From NCBI GenBank assembly GCA_002343445.1, contig DDSP01000031.1:1-34599 (forward strand): a stretch of 34,599 bases of DNA. Direction: 5' to 3'. Positions 23,076-30,857 of this stretch are shown here, one piece after another. Position 1 is the first letter of the stretch. The number at the start of each line of letters is the position of its first letter. The notes under the pieces were generated by a model, which searched no databases, was not told the origin of the DNA, and saw only the letters and a program-made list of their open reading frames with translations. Position numbers and translations under genes: made by a program. The stretch comes from Chthonomonas sp. UBA2387 (GTDB taxonomy: Bacteria; Armatimonadota; Fimbriimonadia; Fimbriimonadales; Fimbriimonadaceae).

Positions 23076-25616
23076 CTACGATTGGCCCGACTGTCCGAAG
23101 TTGTTGCGCAAGAGCAAAAAGTCGGCCACGCCCACGCTGCCGTCCCCGTTGAGGTCGGCGTTGGGGTTCCAGTTGCCCGAGCCCGTCGAGGACCCGTAGG
23201 CGGCTCGCAGGGCCAGAAAGTCGGAAACGTTGACCGTGTTGTCACCGGTCACGTCGCCATTGACCAGCGCGAAGTTCACGCCGCTGACGCCGCCCGAGGG
23301 GACGTTCACGTTGGCCGAGATCTTCCGCAACGTGTGCGAACCCTTGGCCGCGATGTCGCGCGTACCCGTGTGGGTCGTGTTGAACGTGAACTGACCGCTG
23401 GCGTTCAGGGTTGCGTTCACCGTCTGCAGGGCGGTTGTGGAACCGGGATTCCGCACTTGGATGGCGATGGTCTTGCCGTTCGGGTTGCCCGTGAATCCGG
23501 CGATGGTCACGGTGCCGGAGACCGGTGATCCGCTGCCGGGGAGCGTGAAGGGCACGTCCACCACGGTCTGCATTCCGGCACCGTTCGTGTAGGTGCCGCG
23601 CAGATGATAGGTCGCGCCGGGGGTGAGCGAGAGGCCCGTGATGGCTTCGACGTCGCTGAACACCGGGATGATCTCGGTGTCGCCCTTCACGTCGTTGCCG
23701 CCCACGGTCGTGCCGATGCGCCAGACGATCGAGTCAATGCCCGTTTCCGTGTCGTAGCCTCGGTGCCGCACCGTGATGCCCGTGGTGGTCGAGTTGACGA
23801 CCTCGAGACGAGGCACGACGGGCGGGTTGGTGTCCCACGTGAACGTGCCGCACCAGAAGTCCACTCCCGTAAGGTCGCAACCTTCGCGGATGGTGCGTTT
23901 GAGCGTCTTGAGTTGGCCGTCAGGCGCCGAAACGATGCTGTAGGTGCCGGGCAACGTGTATTGCAGGCGGTAGCTGCCGTCGCTCAGGGTCGTCGTCTCG
24001 AAGCGCTGCCCCGTCACGACGTTGGTCGCTCGAACCAAGGTGTTGGCGATGGGGGTCGCGTTCTTGTAGACGCGGCCTTCGAACGAGCCGACTGTCGCGT
24101 TGCGCGTGTTCGAATCGCTGAGCAGTTCCTCGACGTCCAGCACGCCGTAGCCGTAGGAAGGCTCCCAGGTGCCAAACGGAGGCCCGGCGGGGTGCCAAGC
24201 GGATCGCTGGATCGCCTGATAGGTCCGCACGTTCGACCAGCCGTCCGACTGGCGCAGGTTGTGCATGCCGTAGTAGAGACCGGCGGCGCCCGCCACCATC
24301 GGCGAGGCCGTGGACGAACCGATCAGGTAACCGTATCCCAGGTTGTATCCCAGGAGGCCCAAGGCGTCCTTGTTCTCGTAGAGCGAGTGGCTGTCCAGCT
24401 TCGTCGTCGAATAGATGTACTGGGCATAGGCGACCATGGACCCGAAATCCACGATGAGGTCGCCACCGGGGGCGGCGACGTCGATGTGGCTGCCCGAGCT
24501 GCCGTAGTTGGCCGCCATGTAGTAGTTGGGGCCCAGGGGAGAAACCCCTAAAGCGCCGCTGCACGCGGCGGGGTAGAACAACTGCGCGCTGGGCGGCTGA
24601 CTGTTGCCTCCGGCGGCCACGACCAGCGAACCCTTGTTCCAGGCGTAGGTGACCGCGTCTTGAAGCGTCTGGGAATAGTTCGTCGTGCCCAAGCTGAGGT
24701 TGATCACCTCGGCGCCGTTGTCGGCCGCGTAGTAGATGGCTGCAGCGGCTTCGGCGTCGGTGGCGAAAGCGTCGTCGTCGAACACGCGAAGGATCATGCC
24801 CTTGGCGGCATAGCCGACCCCGATCATGCCCTTGCCGTTCCAACCTCCGTTGTTGCCCGAGGCCAGGGCGAGGCCGGCGACGTGGGTCCCGTGCCCGTAT
24901 TGGTCGAACGGGGTGCCCGCCTCGTAGACCGCTCCGAACTTGAACTCCTTCGAATGAGCCATGTCGATCTGCCCGCCCTGAGCCGAGTCTTGGCTGGGGC
25001 CGCCGTTCCTGTAATCGGGGTGGTTCAGATCCAGCCCGGTGTCCACGACCGCGATCGTGGGGGCGTTGGCGGGTTTGTTGAGGTGGGTGTACCACTGGTC
25101 GGGCCAGATGCTCCACCCTTCTTGTGCGTAGATGTCGGTCAGATACCACAGGCGTCGGTAGTTCAACCCTTCGTCTCCGCCCAGCAGAATCATCTCTTCG
25201 GTGTCTTCGACGGCGTTCCAGTCCGGGTCGTTGGGCTCGGTCCACATGAGGTACATGCGGTTGACGGGCTGGGCGAAGAACACATCGGGGTGACGCTGCA
25301 CGGCCTGCGCCAGTTTCTTGGTATCCGTTGGGCCGTCCAGAAGCCAAAGGGTCCAACCATTCGGGCCCACTTGGTTGGCGAACCGCCCAGGGATGTTCAG
25401 GCCGAAGGCCGCCATGCGGCGCAAACCGGGCGATTCGGCCCAGGCTTTCGCCTTGTCCGGGTGGACGCGCACCAGCAACCGGTCGTTCACCACCTCGTTG
25501 TACGGCCCGCTGTGCGCCAGCCTAGGGGCGGGCGCGCTGCGGCGGGAGGTCTGGGCTGCGGTATCGCTGGAAGCGAACACTGCGGCGGCTAACGCAAGCA
25601 AAAGAACGGGTCGCAT
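23076..25616 (-). CDS. Secreted subtilisin-like serine protease with dockerin-like tail
   Basis: The 846-aa product has a signal peptide (1-21, ending DTAA), an inhibitor-like propeptide region (about 40-120), and an S8 peptidase domain with Asp192 (VVDTGLDLNH), His242 (YGHGTHVAGL), oxyanion Asn338 (AAGGNSQ) and Ser435 (GSSTASPMVAG), so the triad is complete. After about 500 come a carboxypeptidase-regulatory-like fold (GRVYKNATPIANTLVRATN), fibronectin-like beta regions, and C-terminal dockerin-like loops (GDVTGDNTVNVSDFLALR and ADLNGDGSVGVADFLLLR). The tail ends FGQSGQS, almost identical to FGQSGQA in the downstream propeller protein, so both may share one sorting or anchoring route. ATG 25616 begins the operon, divergent from a toxin-antitoxin pair. 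Confidence 0.92.
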   Translation of the reverse strand: MRPVLLLALAAAVFASSDTAAQTSRRSAPAPRLAHSGPYNEVVNDRLLVRVHPDKAKAWAESPGLRRMAAFGLNIPGRFANQVGPNGWTLWLLDGPTDTKKLAQAVQRHPDVFFAQPVNRMYLMWTEPNDPDWNAVEDTEEMILLGGDEGLNYRRLWYLTDIYAQEGWSIWPDQWYTHLNKPANAPTIAVVDTGLDLNHPDYRNGGPSQDSAQGGQIDMAHSKEFKFGAVYEAGTPFDQYGHGTHVAGLALASGNNGGWNGKGMIGVGYAAKGMILRVFDDDAFATDAEAAAAIYYAADNGAEVINLSLGTTNYSQTLQDAVTYAWNKGSLVVAAGGNSQPPSAQLFYPAACSGALGVSPLGPNYYMAANYGSSGSHIDVAAPGGDLIVDFGSMVAYAQYIYSTTKLDSHSLYENKDALGLLGYNLGYGYLIGSSTASPMVAGAAGLYYGMHNLRQSDGWSNVRTYQAIQRSAWHPAGPPFGTWEPSYGYGVLDVEELLSDSNTRNATVGSFEGRVYKNATPIANTLVRATNVVTGQRFETTTLSDGSYRLQYTLPGTYSIVSAPDGQLKTLKRTIREGCDLTGVDFWCGTFTWDTNPPVVPRLEVVNSTTTGITVRHRGYDTETGIDSIVWRIGTTVGGNDVKGDTEIIPVFSDVEAITGLSLTPGATYHLRGTYTNGAGMQTVVDVPFTLPGSGSPVSGTVTIAGFTGNPNGKTIAIQVRNPGSTTALQTVNATLNASGQFTFNTTHTGTRDIAAKGSHTLRKISANVNVPSGGVSGVNFALVNGDVTGDNTVNVSDFLALRAAYGSSTGSGNWNPNADLNGDGSVGVADFLLLRNNFGQSGQS

Positions 25617-25707
25617 GGCGTCTCTGACGTGTTAGACGCCCCGGCCCGCCCTCTGTGTTCCGGCATTCCGGCAACCGTGACGCGCATGATATACTCATTC
25701 TGTACTC

Positions 25708-26178
25708 ATGAAGCCCAAGCGACAGAACTTCAACGTCACACCGGCACAGGAATCGGAAATCGAATCACTGCGGGTATCGCTGGGCGCGCCGAATTCGAAG
25801 GAGGCCGTGCTGCAGGCGGTTCGGTTGACCAACAACCTCCTCGAGACCGTTCACGGGGGCGGGCGCATCCTGGTGCAAACCGAAGAAGGCCAGCGGGAAG
25901 TCCTACTGAGCGTGCCCAAGGAGCGCTGGACATACCTGGTCGAGCGTCCTCATCCATGGAAACGCCAACTTTGGATCAAGGGTCGGCGTCAGGCCGTCGG
26001 TGCCCTGTGGTCCGCGATCGTGTCCGAGGGCCAGGGCGCCGAAGCCGCCTCCGAAGATTGGGACTTGCCCATCGAGGCGATCCGGGAAGTGTTCGCCTAC
26101 GCAGAGCGTTACCGGCACCTGATCGAAGCCGAGGCCCGAGAAGAGGCCATCCGAGGCGAGATTGAGACTGCTGCTTGA
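25708..26178 (+). CDS. Antitoxin, RHH-like N-terminus with DUF433-like C-terminus
   Basis: The 156-aa product has a short N-terminal domain (about 1-45, RQNFNVTPAQESEIESLRVSLGAP) like a ribbon-helix-helix DNA-binding unit. A C-terminal segment (about 82-145: PWKRQLWIKGRRQAVGALWS, DWDLPIEAIREVFAYAERY) matches the pattern of DUF433 antitoxins. It overlaps the downstream toxin by 17 bp, the usual antitoxin-first order. TATACT (25690-25695) lies 12 nt before the ATG, giving a very short leader; such operons are usually autorepressed. The DUF433 assignment is by pattern and fairly likely; the RHH call is weaker. Confidence 0.72.
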   Translation: MKPKRQNFNVTPAQESEIESLRVSLGAPNSKEAVLQAVRLTNNLLETVHGGGRILVQTEEGQREVLLSVPKERWTYLVERPHPWKRQLWIKGRRQAVGALWSAIVSEGQGAEAASEDWDLPIEAIREVFAYAERYRHLIEAEAREEAIRGEIETAA

Positions 26179-26512
26179 CGAGGATAGTCAGGCAGCCTCT
26201 CTCGTGGCGTGGCTTCGAAGTGAGGGTCATGATGTCGAGACGGTGGGCACGATGGGGCTTGGTGGCGCATCCGATAAGGTTGTCCTACAGGCGGCTGCCG
26301 AAGCGAACCGGGTGTTGCTCACGCGCAACTGCGACGACTTCAGGCGAATCGCTCACAAGGTCTCCCACTCCGGGATTCTGCTTGTCTATAGCCACGTGGT
26401 GGTGGCCAAACGCTTGGCTTACGCGGACATCGTCGCCGCAGTCAAGGTGGTCGAGACGTCGGAAGTCAGCTTGAGTGGGATGATGATCGCCTTGAACGAC
26501 GTACGTCCCTGA
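26162..26512 (+). CDS. DUF5615-family PIN-like toxin
   Basis: The 116-aa product starts MRLLLDEDSQAASLVAWLRSEGHDV, the standard opening of PIN-like DUF5615 proteins with acidic Asp6, Glu7 and Asp8. A second acidic cluster lies in LLTRNCDDF (Asp58, Asp59), consistent with a metal-dependent RNase fold. The start is TTG at 26162 with GAGG 5 nt upstream, inside the antitoxin gene. That weak start codon may keep toxin synthesis below antitoxin. The family is known mainly as partner of DUF433 antitoxins, as seen here. RNA target unknown. Confidence 0.8.
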   Translation: MRLLLDEDSQAASLVAWLRSEGHDVETVGTMGLGGASDKVVLQAAAEANRVLLTRNCDDFRRIAHKVSHSGILLVYSHVVVAKRLAYADIVAAVKVVETSEVSLSGMMIALNDVRP

Positions 26513-26546
26513 AAAGCTGCCTGCGGACAAGTGCCAGAATCCGGGT

Positions 26547-27047
26547 ATGGACCTCAAGGACGCCCTCAAGGGCCAGTACGGCGCGGGCTTGGCCATGCTG
26601 CGGCAGTGCATCGAACGGTGCCCCGACGACGCCTGGGGCGCAGGGGAACACCCTCGGACGTTCTGGCGCATCGCCTACCACACCCTGTTCTACACCCACT
26701 TTTACATGATGCCCAGCCATACGGAGTTCACCCCGTGGGCGAGACACCAGCCGCAGGGCGTGATTCTGTGGGACGACGACGAAGACGGCATGCCGCCCGA
26801 AGAGACCACGTACTCCCCGCAAGATCTGCTCGAATACCTGTCCCAGATCGAGCAAAACGTGGGCCGCTGGGTGGATGCCCTGGACCTTGGTGCGGCCGAG
26901 TCCGGATTCCCCTGGTATCGGATTCCCAAGCTCGACCACCAGTTGGTCAACATCCGCCACCTGGGCATCCATGTGGGCCAGCTTCAGGAACTGTTGTACG
27001 CCCGAGGCGTAGATCTGAATTGGGTGGGCAAGCGCGTGCCCGCGTGA
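26547..27047 (+). CDS. DinB/YfiT-like metalloprotein
   Basis: The 166-aa product is a predicted four-helix bundle. The usual metal triad is visible: His45 in FWRIAYHTLFYTHFYM, and His138 and His142 in RHLGIHVGQLQELLYARG near the C-terminus. Family members include thiol-dependent transferases, but many have no known reaction. ATG at 26547 lies 6 nt after CAGAAT (26535-26540) with no ribosome site, so its mRNA is probably leaderless. It is separate from the toxin-antitoxin pair (34-bp gap). Confidence 0.8.
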   Translation: MDLKDALKGQYGAGLAMLRQCIERCPDDAWGAGEHPRTFWRIAYHTLFYTHFYMMPSHTEFTPWARHQPQGVILWDDDEDGMPPEETTYSPQDLLEYLSQIEQNVGRWVDALDLGAAESGFPWYRIPKLDHQLVNIRHLGIHVGQLQELLYARGVDLNWVGKRVPA

Positions 27048-27072
27048 ATCCCAGCCCGCGCCCGTGAGAACT

Positions 27073-27101
27073 TTGACAAACGCTCGCGCGTCCAGCATAA
27101 T
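27073..27101 (+). promoter_or_regulatory. Near-consensus promoter of the glutathione peroxidase gene
   Basis: TTGACA (27073-27078), a 17-bp spacer and CATAAT (27096-27101, 5 of 6 matches). Transcription should start at 27108-27109, exactly at the ATG, giving a leaderless mRNA. This rules out the in-frame GTG at 27064 as the translation start. Confidence 0.75.
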
Positions 27102-27108
27102 GAGAACC

Positions 27109-27681
27109 ATGAAACAGATCGTCGTGCTCCTAGCCCTTGGTGCGCTCGCGTTCGCGGTGTCCGCCGGTCAGCAGACTCGGCAGGCGAAGCCTTCCGAGCC
27201 GGAGTCCCTTCACGAGTTCGTGATGGAAGACATCGACGGCAAGTCCCAATCCTTGGCCAAGTACAAGGGCAAGGTGGTCTTGGTGGTGAATGTCGCCAGC
27301 CGTTGCGGGCTCACGCCCCAATACGAAGGGCTGGAAAAGCTCTACCGGGCGTACAAGGACAAGGGACTGGTGATCCTCGGGTTCCCCGCCAACGACTTCA
27401 ACGGCCAGGAGCCGGGCACCAACGAGGAGATCAAGGAGTTCTGCACGGGCAAGTACGACGTCACGTTCCCCATGTTCTCGAAGATCAGCGTTCTGGGTGT
27501 GGACAAACATCCGCTGTACCAGTGGCTGGTGGACCATACGGACGACACCGAGGTGGATTGGAACTTCCACAAGTTCCTCGTAGATCGAGACGGCAAGGTC
27601 GTCACGCGCTTCGCGGCCCGGACCAAGCCGGACGACAAGTCGCTGACCACGGCCATTCTGCTCGCCCTGTCCACCGACTAG
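27109..27681 (+). CDS. Exported glutathione peroxidase-family thiol peroxidase
   Basis: The 190-aa product begins MKQIVVLLALGALAFAVSAG, a signal peptide, so it acts outside the cytoplasm. The catalytic set is Cys66 (NVASRCGLTPQY), Gln100 (FPANDFNGQEPGT), Trp151 and Asn152 (DWNFHKFLVD). A second Cys at 112 (EEIKEFCTGKYD) sits where thioredoxin-dependent members keep a resolving Cys. It should reduce peroxides, probably with a thioredoxin-like donor rather than glutathione. It is 10 bp upstream of the DNA glycosylase gene, so one transcript may carry both oxidative-damage functions. Confidence 0.92.
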   Translation: MKQIVVLLALGALAFAVSAGQQTRQAKPSEPESLHEFVMEDIDGKSQSLAKYKGKVVLVVNVASRCGLTPQYEGLEKLYRAYKDKGLVILGFPANDFNGQEPGTNEEIKEFCTGKYDVTFPMFSKISVLGVDKHPLYQWLVDHTDDTEVDWNFHKFLVDRDGKVVTRFAARTKPDDKSLTTAILLALSTD

Positions 27682-27691
27682 ACGGAGTCCC

Positions 27692-28588
27692 GTGCCCGAA
27701 CTGCCCGACGTCGAAGCCTACGTCGCGGCCCTTGATCGCGTGTTGGCGGGCCAACGTCTCGCGCGGGTGCGCGTGTTCGGTCCCTCGATCCTGAAGTCGG
27801 TCGAGCCACCCCTGTCCGCCTTTGAGGGCCTCGCATTTGAACGCGCCGAGCGACTGGGCAAGCGCATCGCGCTGGGGTTCGAGGGCGGACGCTATCTGGT
27901 CATCCACCTGATGATTGCGGGGCGTTTGCTCTGGCGTGCGGGTCCCCCCGCTCCGGGCCAGCCCGGCGGACGCACCACTGCCGCGTGTCTTGAGTTCGAC
28001 ACCGGCCACCTGCTGCTTACCGAAGCCGGAACCAAGAAGCGCGCAAACCTGACGGCCCTTGCCGGTCGCGAAGGGCTCGAGGCGCACCGGAGGGGTGGGA
28101 TCGAGCCCATGACGTGCGACCTTGAGTCGTTTCGGGAAGCCCTGCTGCGCGAGAACCGCACGCTCAAACGCGCGATGACCAACCCCGAAGCGTTCTCGGG
28201 CATCGGGAACGCGTTTTCCGACGAGATTCTGCACGCCGCCCGCCTCTCGCCGATGCGTTTGACGCGCAGCCTTGACGCATCCGAGGTCGAGCGGTTGTTC
28301 TTGGCGACGCGCGAGGTGCTTGGCACGTGGACGGAGCGACTGATTCAGAAGGCGATCAAGAAGTTCCCGGGTCGCGACGAGGTGACGGCGTTCCGTCCGG
28401 AGTTTGCCGTCCACGGCAAGTTCGGCGAGCCATGCCCGGTGTGTGGGCGCAAGGTCCAGCGCATCCGCTACGCCGACAACGAGACCAACTACTGCGCGAT
28501 CTGCCAGAACGAGGGCCGCTTGCTCGCCGACCGGTCGCTCTCGCGGCTGCTCAAGGACGATTGGCCGAAGATGCTCGAGGACGAGTGA
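27692..28588 (+). CDS. Formamidopyrimidine/endonuclease VIII-family DNA glycosylase
   Basis: The enzyme excises oxidised bases from DNA and nicks the site. The 298-aa product starts with the catalytic PELPDVE (Pro2 as Schiff-base nucleophile, Glu3). It has the helix-two-turn-helix region (GIGNAFSDEILHAARLSP), and ends in a zinc finger with C248, C251, C268 and C271 (CPVC, CAIC). Fpg and Nei subgroups cannot be separated with confidence, so no symbol is given. Start is GTG at 27692, fixed because Pro must be residue 2. It follows the peroxidase by 10 bp and meets dprA head-on with a 3-bp gap. Confidence 0.92.
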   Translation: MPELPDVEAYVAALDRVLAGQRLARVRVFGPSILKSVEPPLSAFEGLAFERAERLGKRIALGFEGGRYLVIHLMIAGRLLWRAGPPAPGQPGGRTTAACLEFDTGHLLLTEAGTKKRANLTALAGREGLEAHRRGGIEPMTCDLESFREALLRENRTLKRAMTNPEAFSGIGNAFSDEILHAARLSPMRLTRSLDASEVERLFLATREVLGTWTERLIQKAIKKFPGRDEVTAFRPEFAVHGKFGEPCPVCGRKVQRIRYADNETNYCAICQNEGRLLADRSLSRLLKDDWPKMLEDE

Positions 28589-28591
28589 GCG

Positions 28592-29467
28592 TCACGAGCG
28601 GATCGGTTCGGCCCCTTCGCGGACGTAGTCGCGGTAGCCCAAGGAGCGATCGCACACGCGCACTTTGCGTCCCGCCTTCAAAGCCAAGCGCAGACACTTC
28701 TCCATGTTGCCTGTGGGTTTGACGTCGACGAAGTCCAAGCGGTCGGCCAGAGATGCGATGAGTCGGTCGCGAACCTGGTTGTTGATGCCGACGTACTTGG
28801 CATGCGGGCGGAACGGAGAGATCGCGAGGTCGGTGTGGGGGTCGTACTCGTACCGCCACAGTCGCGCCGCGCGAAAAGGCTCGGAGCGCAATTCCTTGCC
28901 GAACCCCTCGTACAGTCCCCGGTCGAGCACCAGAATGCGCGGCGCACCCCAACGCAGCGGAACCACGGCCGAGCGCTGGTACTCGGGCGTATCGTGGCCG
29001 CTCACCAGCACGTTGCCCGCCAAGACGCCTTCCTCTGCGAGGGCTTCCAGTTCGTCGAGGGCCGCTCCGGGCGTGCCACGCGAACTGAGCACTGCGAAGG
29101 TCGACGCATCGAGGAGCTTGTGGTTGCCGTACATGAACAGCATGCCCGGAGGATCGGGGTCCATCGCCTCGATGCGCTCGGGGTAGTTGGCGTCGGCCAG
29201 CGTGACCAAGGTGACGCCGAGTTCGCTCATTCGCGTTTCGGTCTCGCCGGCTTCGCGGAGCAACTCGGCTTGGTTGCTGGTGAGCGCGTTGACGGCTTTG
29301 GGGCCGAGTTTGTACTCCTCGGCGAGGACCTCGGGAGACAGGGCCAAAAACTCCTCGGGCGAGCGCGCGAGCAGGTCGTTGCGAGTCAGGATGCGCACGA
29401 TCGAGCGGCCGCCGATGCCCGGCGTCATGGCGAGAAACACGGCGAAGCTGCGTCTTCCCAGACTCAT
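28592..29467 (-). CDS. DprA/Smf-like protein, diverged
   Basis: DprA loads RecA on incoming single-stranded DNA in transformation. The 291-aa product has the helical N-terminal part (LAMTPGIGGRSIVRILTRND) and the lead-in to the Rossmann domain (ANYPERIEAMDPDPPGMLFMYGN, then FAVLSSRGTPG). The middle follows the family outline (VLVSGHDTPEYQRSAVVPLRWG). The usual nucleotide and dimer motifs are altered: SSRG replaces GSRK-like sequence, and the canonical RNR and SGSL-type segments are not obvious. It may be a related DprA-like protein with another role. Its ATG overlaps the mtnP stop by 4 bp. Confidence 0.7.
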   Translation of the reverse strand: MSLGRRSFAVFLAMTPGIGGRSIVRILTRNDLLARSPEEFLALSPEVLAEEYKLGPKAVNALTSNQAELLREAGETETRMSELGVTLVTLADANYPERIEAMDPDPPGMLFMYGNHKLLDASTFAVLSSRGTPGAALDELEALAEEGVLAGNVLVSGHDTPEYQRSAVVPLRWGAPRILVLDRGLYEGFGKELRSEPFRAARLWRYEYDPHTDLAISPFRPHAKYVGINNQVRDRLIASLADRLDFVDVKPTGNMEKCLRLALKAGRKVRVCDRSLGYRDYVREGAEPIRS

Positions 29468-30207
29468 CGGACCACCTCCAAAGCCAGCCGCGCCGCCTCG
29501 AGCATCAGGTCAAGGACGCGCTTGCCGCTGCGGCGCATGACCTCTTGTACCTCTTCGTCCGTGATGGGGGTCGTCGAAAGGCCGCACCCTAAGTTGGTGA
29601 CGAACGATGCGTTGGCGTAGGCGATGCCGGCCTCGCGCATCAGGATGGCTTCGGTTCCGGCCGTCATGCCCACGACGTCGCCGCCTTGCTGCCGCATCCA
29701 GCGGATTTCGTGGGGCGTCTCGAAACGCGGGCCGTTGCCGGTCACATACACCCCGCCATCGTGGACGGCTGTGCCCAGGTTGGATGCGGCGTCGAGGTAG
29801 GCCTTGCGGGCCGCCGGACCGAAGGGCTGCGTGAAGTCGGTGTGGCAAACGATGTCGTCGTAGAGCGTGGGGCGCCGCCCGGAGAGGTCGAGAACGTCGT
29901 CGGGGATGGCCAAGGTTTCGACGGGCCAATCGGCTCGCAGGCTGCCCACGGCCGCCGAAGAAAAGGCGATCCGGCATCCCGCGCGGCGGAGTCCTTCGGC
30001 GACGGCGCGGTAGTTGACGCGGTGCGGAGGGACTCGGTGCCCCGGCCCGTGGCGGTTGACGACCCACACCGTCGAACCCGCGAGGGGCATTTCGCGGGCG
30101 CGGAGGACGCCGAACTTGGTGGGGACTCGGACCGCTCCGCGGCAGTGCTTTTCGAGCATCGCGCCGATGCCGCTGCCACCGATCAAGGCGACCCTGATGC
30201 GATCCAT
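29464..30207 (-). CDS. mtnP: S-methyl-5'-thioadenosine phosphorylase-like
   Basis: The enzyme splits 5'-methylthioadenosine with phosphate, recovering adenine and methylthioribose-1-phosphate for methionine salvage. The 247-aa product has GGSGIG (10-15), the phosphate loop RHGPGHRVPPHRVNYRA (52-68), the FSSAAVGSL strand, YVTGNGPRFETPHEI and GMTAGTEAILMREAGIAYA. The last motif has TAGTE where classical members have a Pro-Glu pair, so substrate preference (MTA or a related purine nucleoside) is not certain. ATG at 30207 lies 6 nt after CATAAT (minus strand, 30219-30214) without a ribosome site, another probable leaderless start. Upstream in-frame extension is rejected. Coupled to dprA. Confidence 0.85.
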   Translation of the reverse strand: MDRIRVALIGGSGIGAMLEKHCRGAVRVPTKFGVLRAREMPLAGSTVWVVNRHGPGHRVPPHRVNYRAVAEGLRRAGCRIAFSSAAVGSLRADWPVETLAIPDDVLDLSGRRPTLYDDIVCHTDFTQPFGPAARKAYLDAASNLGTAVHDGGVYVTGNGPRFETPHEIRWMRQQGGDVVGMTAGTEAILMREAGIAYANASFVTNLGCGLSTTPITDEEVQEVMRRSGKRVLDLMLEAARLALEVVR

Positions 30208-30318
30208 GGCCGGATTATGACCCCTCCTCGCCGCAACGGGGCGGCAAAGGTGCAGGGGGTGGATCTTCGCCGAATTCAGATTCCAGCCGGTTGACGGCGG
30301 CGCGTGCAACGAGGCGAT

Positions 30319-30343
30319 ATAGTAGACGAATATATACTACTAT
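30319..30343 (+). promoter_or_regulatory. Palindromic operator over the -10 box of the HTH gene
   Basis: ATAGTAG (30319-30325) and CTACTAT (30337-30343) form a perfect 7-bp inverted repeat around an 11-nt centre. The -10-like TATACT (30333-30338) lies inside it. The AT-rich patch stands out from the GC-rich surroundings. A dimeric regulator, perhaps the product of the following gene, could bind it. Confidence 0.5.
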
Positions 30344-30366
30344 TACTTGTGCCTCCCGGTCGCGCC

Positions 30367-30819
30367 ATGAATAAGGAAGACCTTGCGTTTGTCGCCGAAG
30401 CCCTTCTTGCCCTCTGCGAGCGAGATCGGAAGGCGCCCCACTACACCGAGTCCGGCTTTGAAGCCAAGCTGCGCGCGGCCAGTCGTCGCGAGGCGAAGTT
30501 CGCCCACGTCGCCATGGGCCGGAGCTCTCACCCGATGCTGCAGTCCGAGTGCGAGGACGTCATCGCTTCCGCCGACCTCACCGACCGGCAGCGCGACGTG
30601 CTCATGCAGCGGCTCGAGGGGCGCACGTTCGAAGAGATCGGCCACGCCGGCGGCCACACCAAGCAGGGCGCGCAGAGCATTTTCGTTCAAGGGTTGAAGA
30701 AGCTGATGCGCGCGTACGACGTCTATGCGTACAGAGGATTGTGCGACGTCTATCGCGAGGAGGTGCGCCGAGGCACCCGTTCGCGAAAGGTCGTGGTCGG
30801 TCGGGTTGGTAGAATCTGA
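30367..30819 (+). CDS. Sigma-region-4-like helix-turn-helix protein
   Basis: The 150-aa product has a helical N-terminal half with no recognised domain and a C-terminal helix-turn-helix (about 70-115: LTDRQRDVLMQRLEGRTFEEIGHAGGHTKQGAQSIFVQGLKKL). This resembles sigma factor region 4, but there is no region 2, so it is a regulator or anti-terminator-like protein rather than a full sigma factor. ATG at 30367 is listed; an in-frame GTG at 30349, 10 nt after TATACT, could be a leaderless start. The promoter carries a palindrome that suggests autoregulation. It lies just before the TPR/PilZ operon. Confidence 0.7.
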   Translation: MNKEDLAFVAEALLALCERDRKAPHYTESGFEAKLRAASRREAKFAHVAMGRSSHPMLQSECEDVIASADLTDRQRDVLMQRLEGRTFEEIGHAGGHTKQGAQSIFVQGLKKLMRAYDVYAYRGLCDVYREEVRRGTRSRKVVVGRVGRI

Positions 30820-30857
30820 CGTGTAGGCCGCGCGACGCCGCCTTGGAACGCAAACAA

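Noticed and set aside
27064..27108. GTG start for the peroxidase
   Set aside because: It lies upstream of or within the TTGACA/CATAAT promoter; the ATG at 27109 begins a clean signal peptide.
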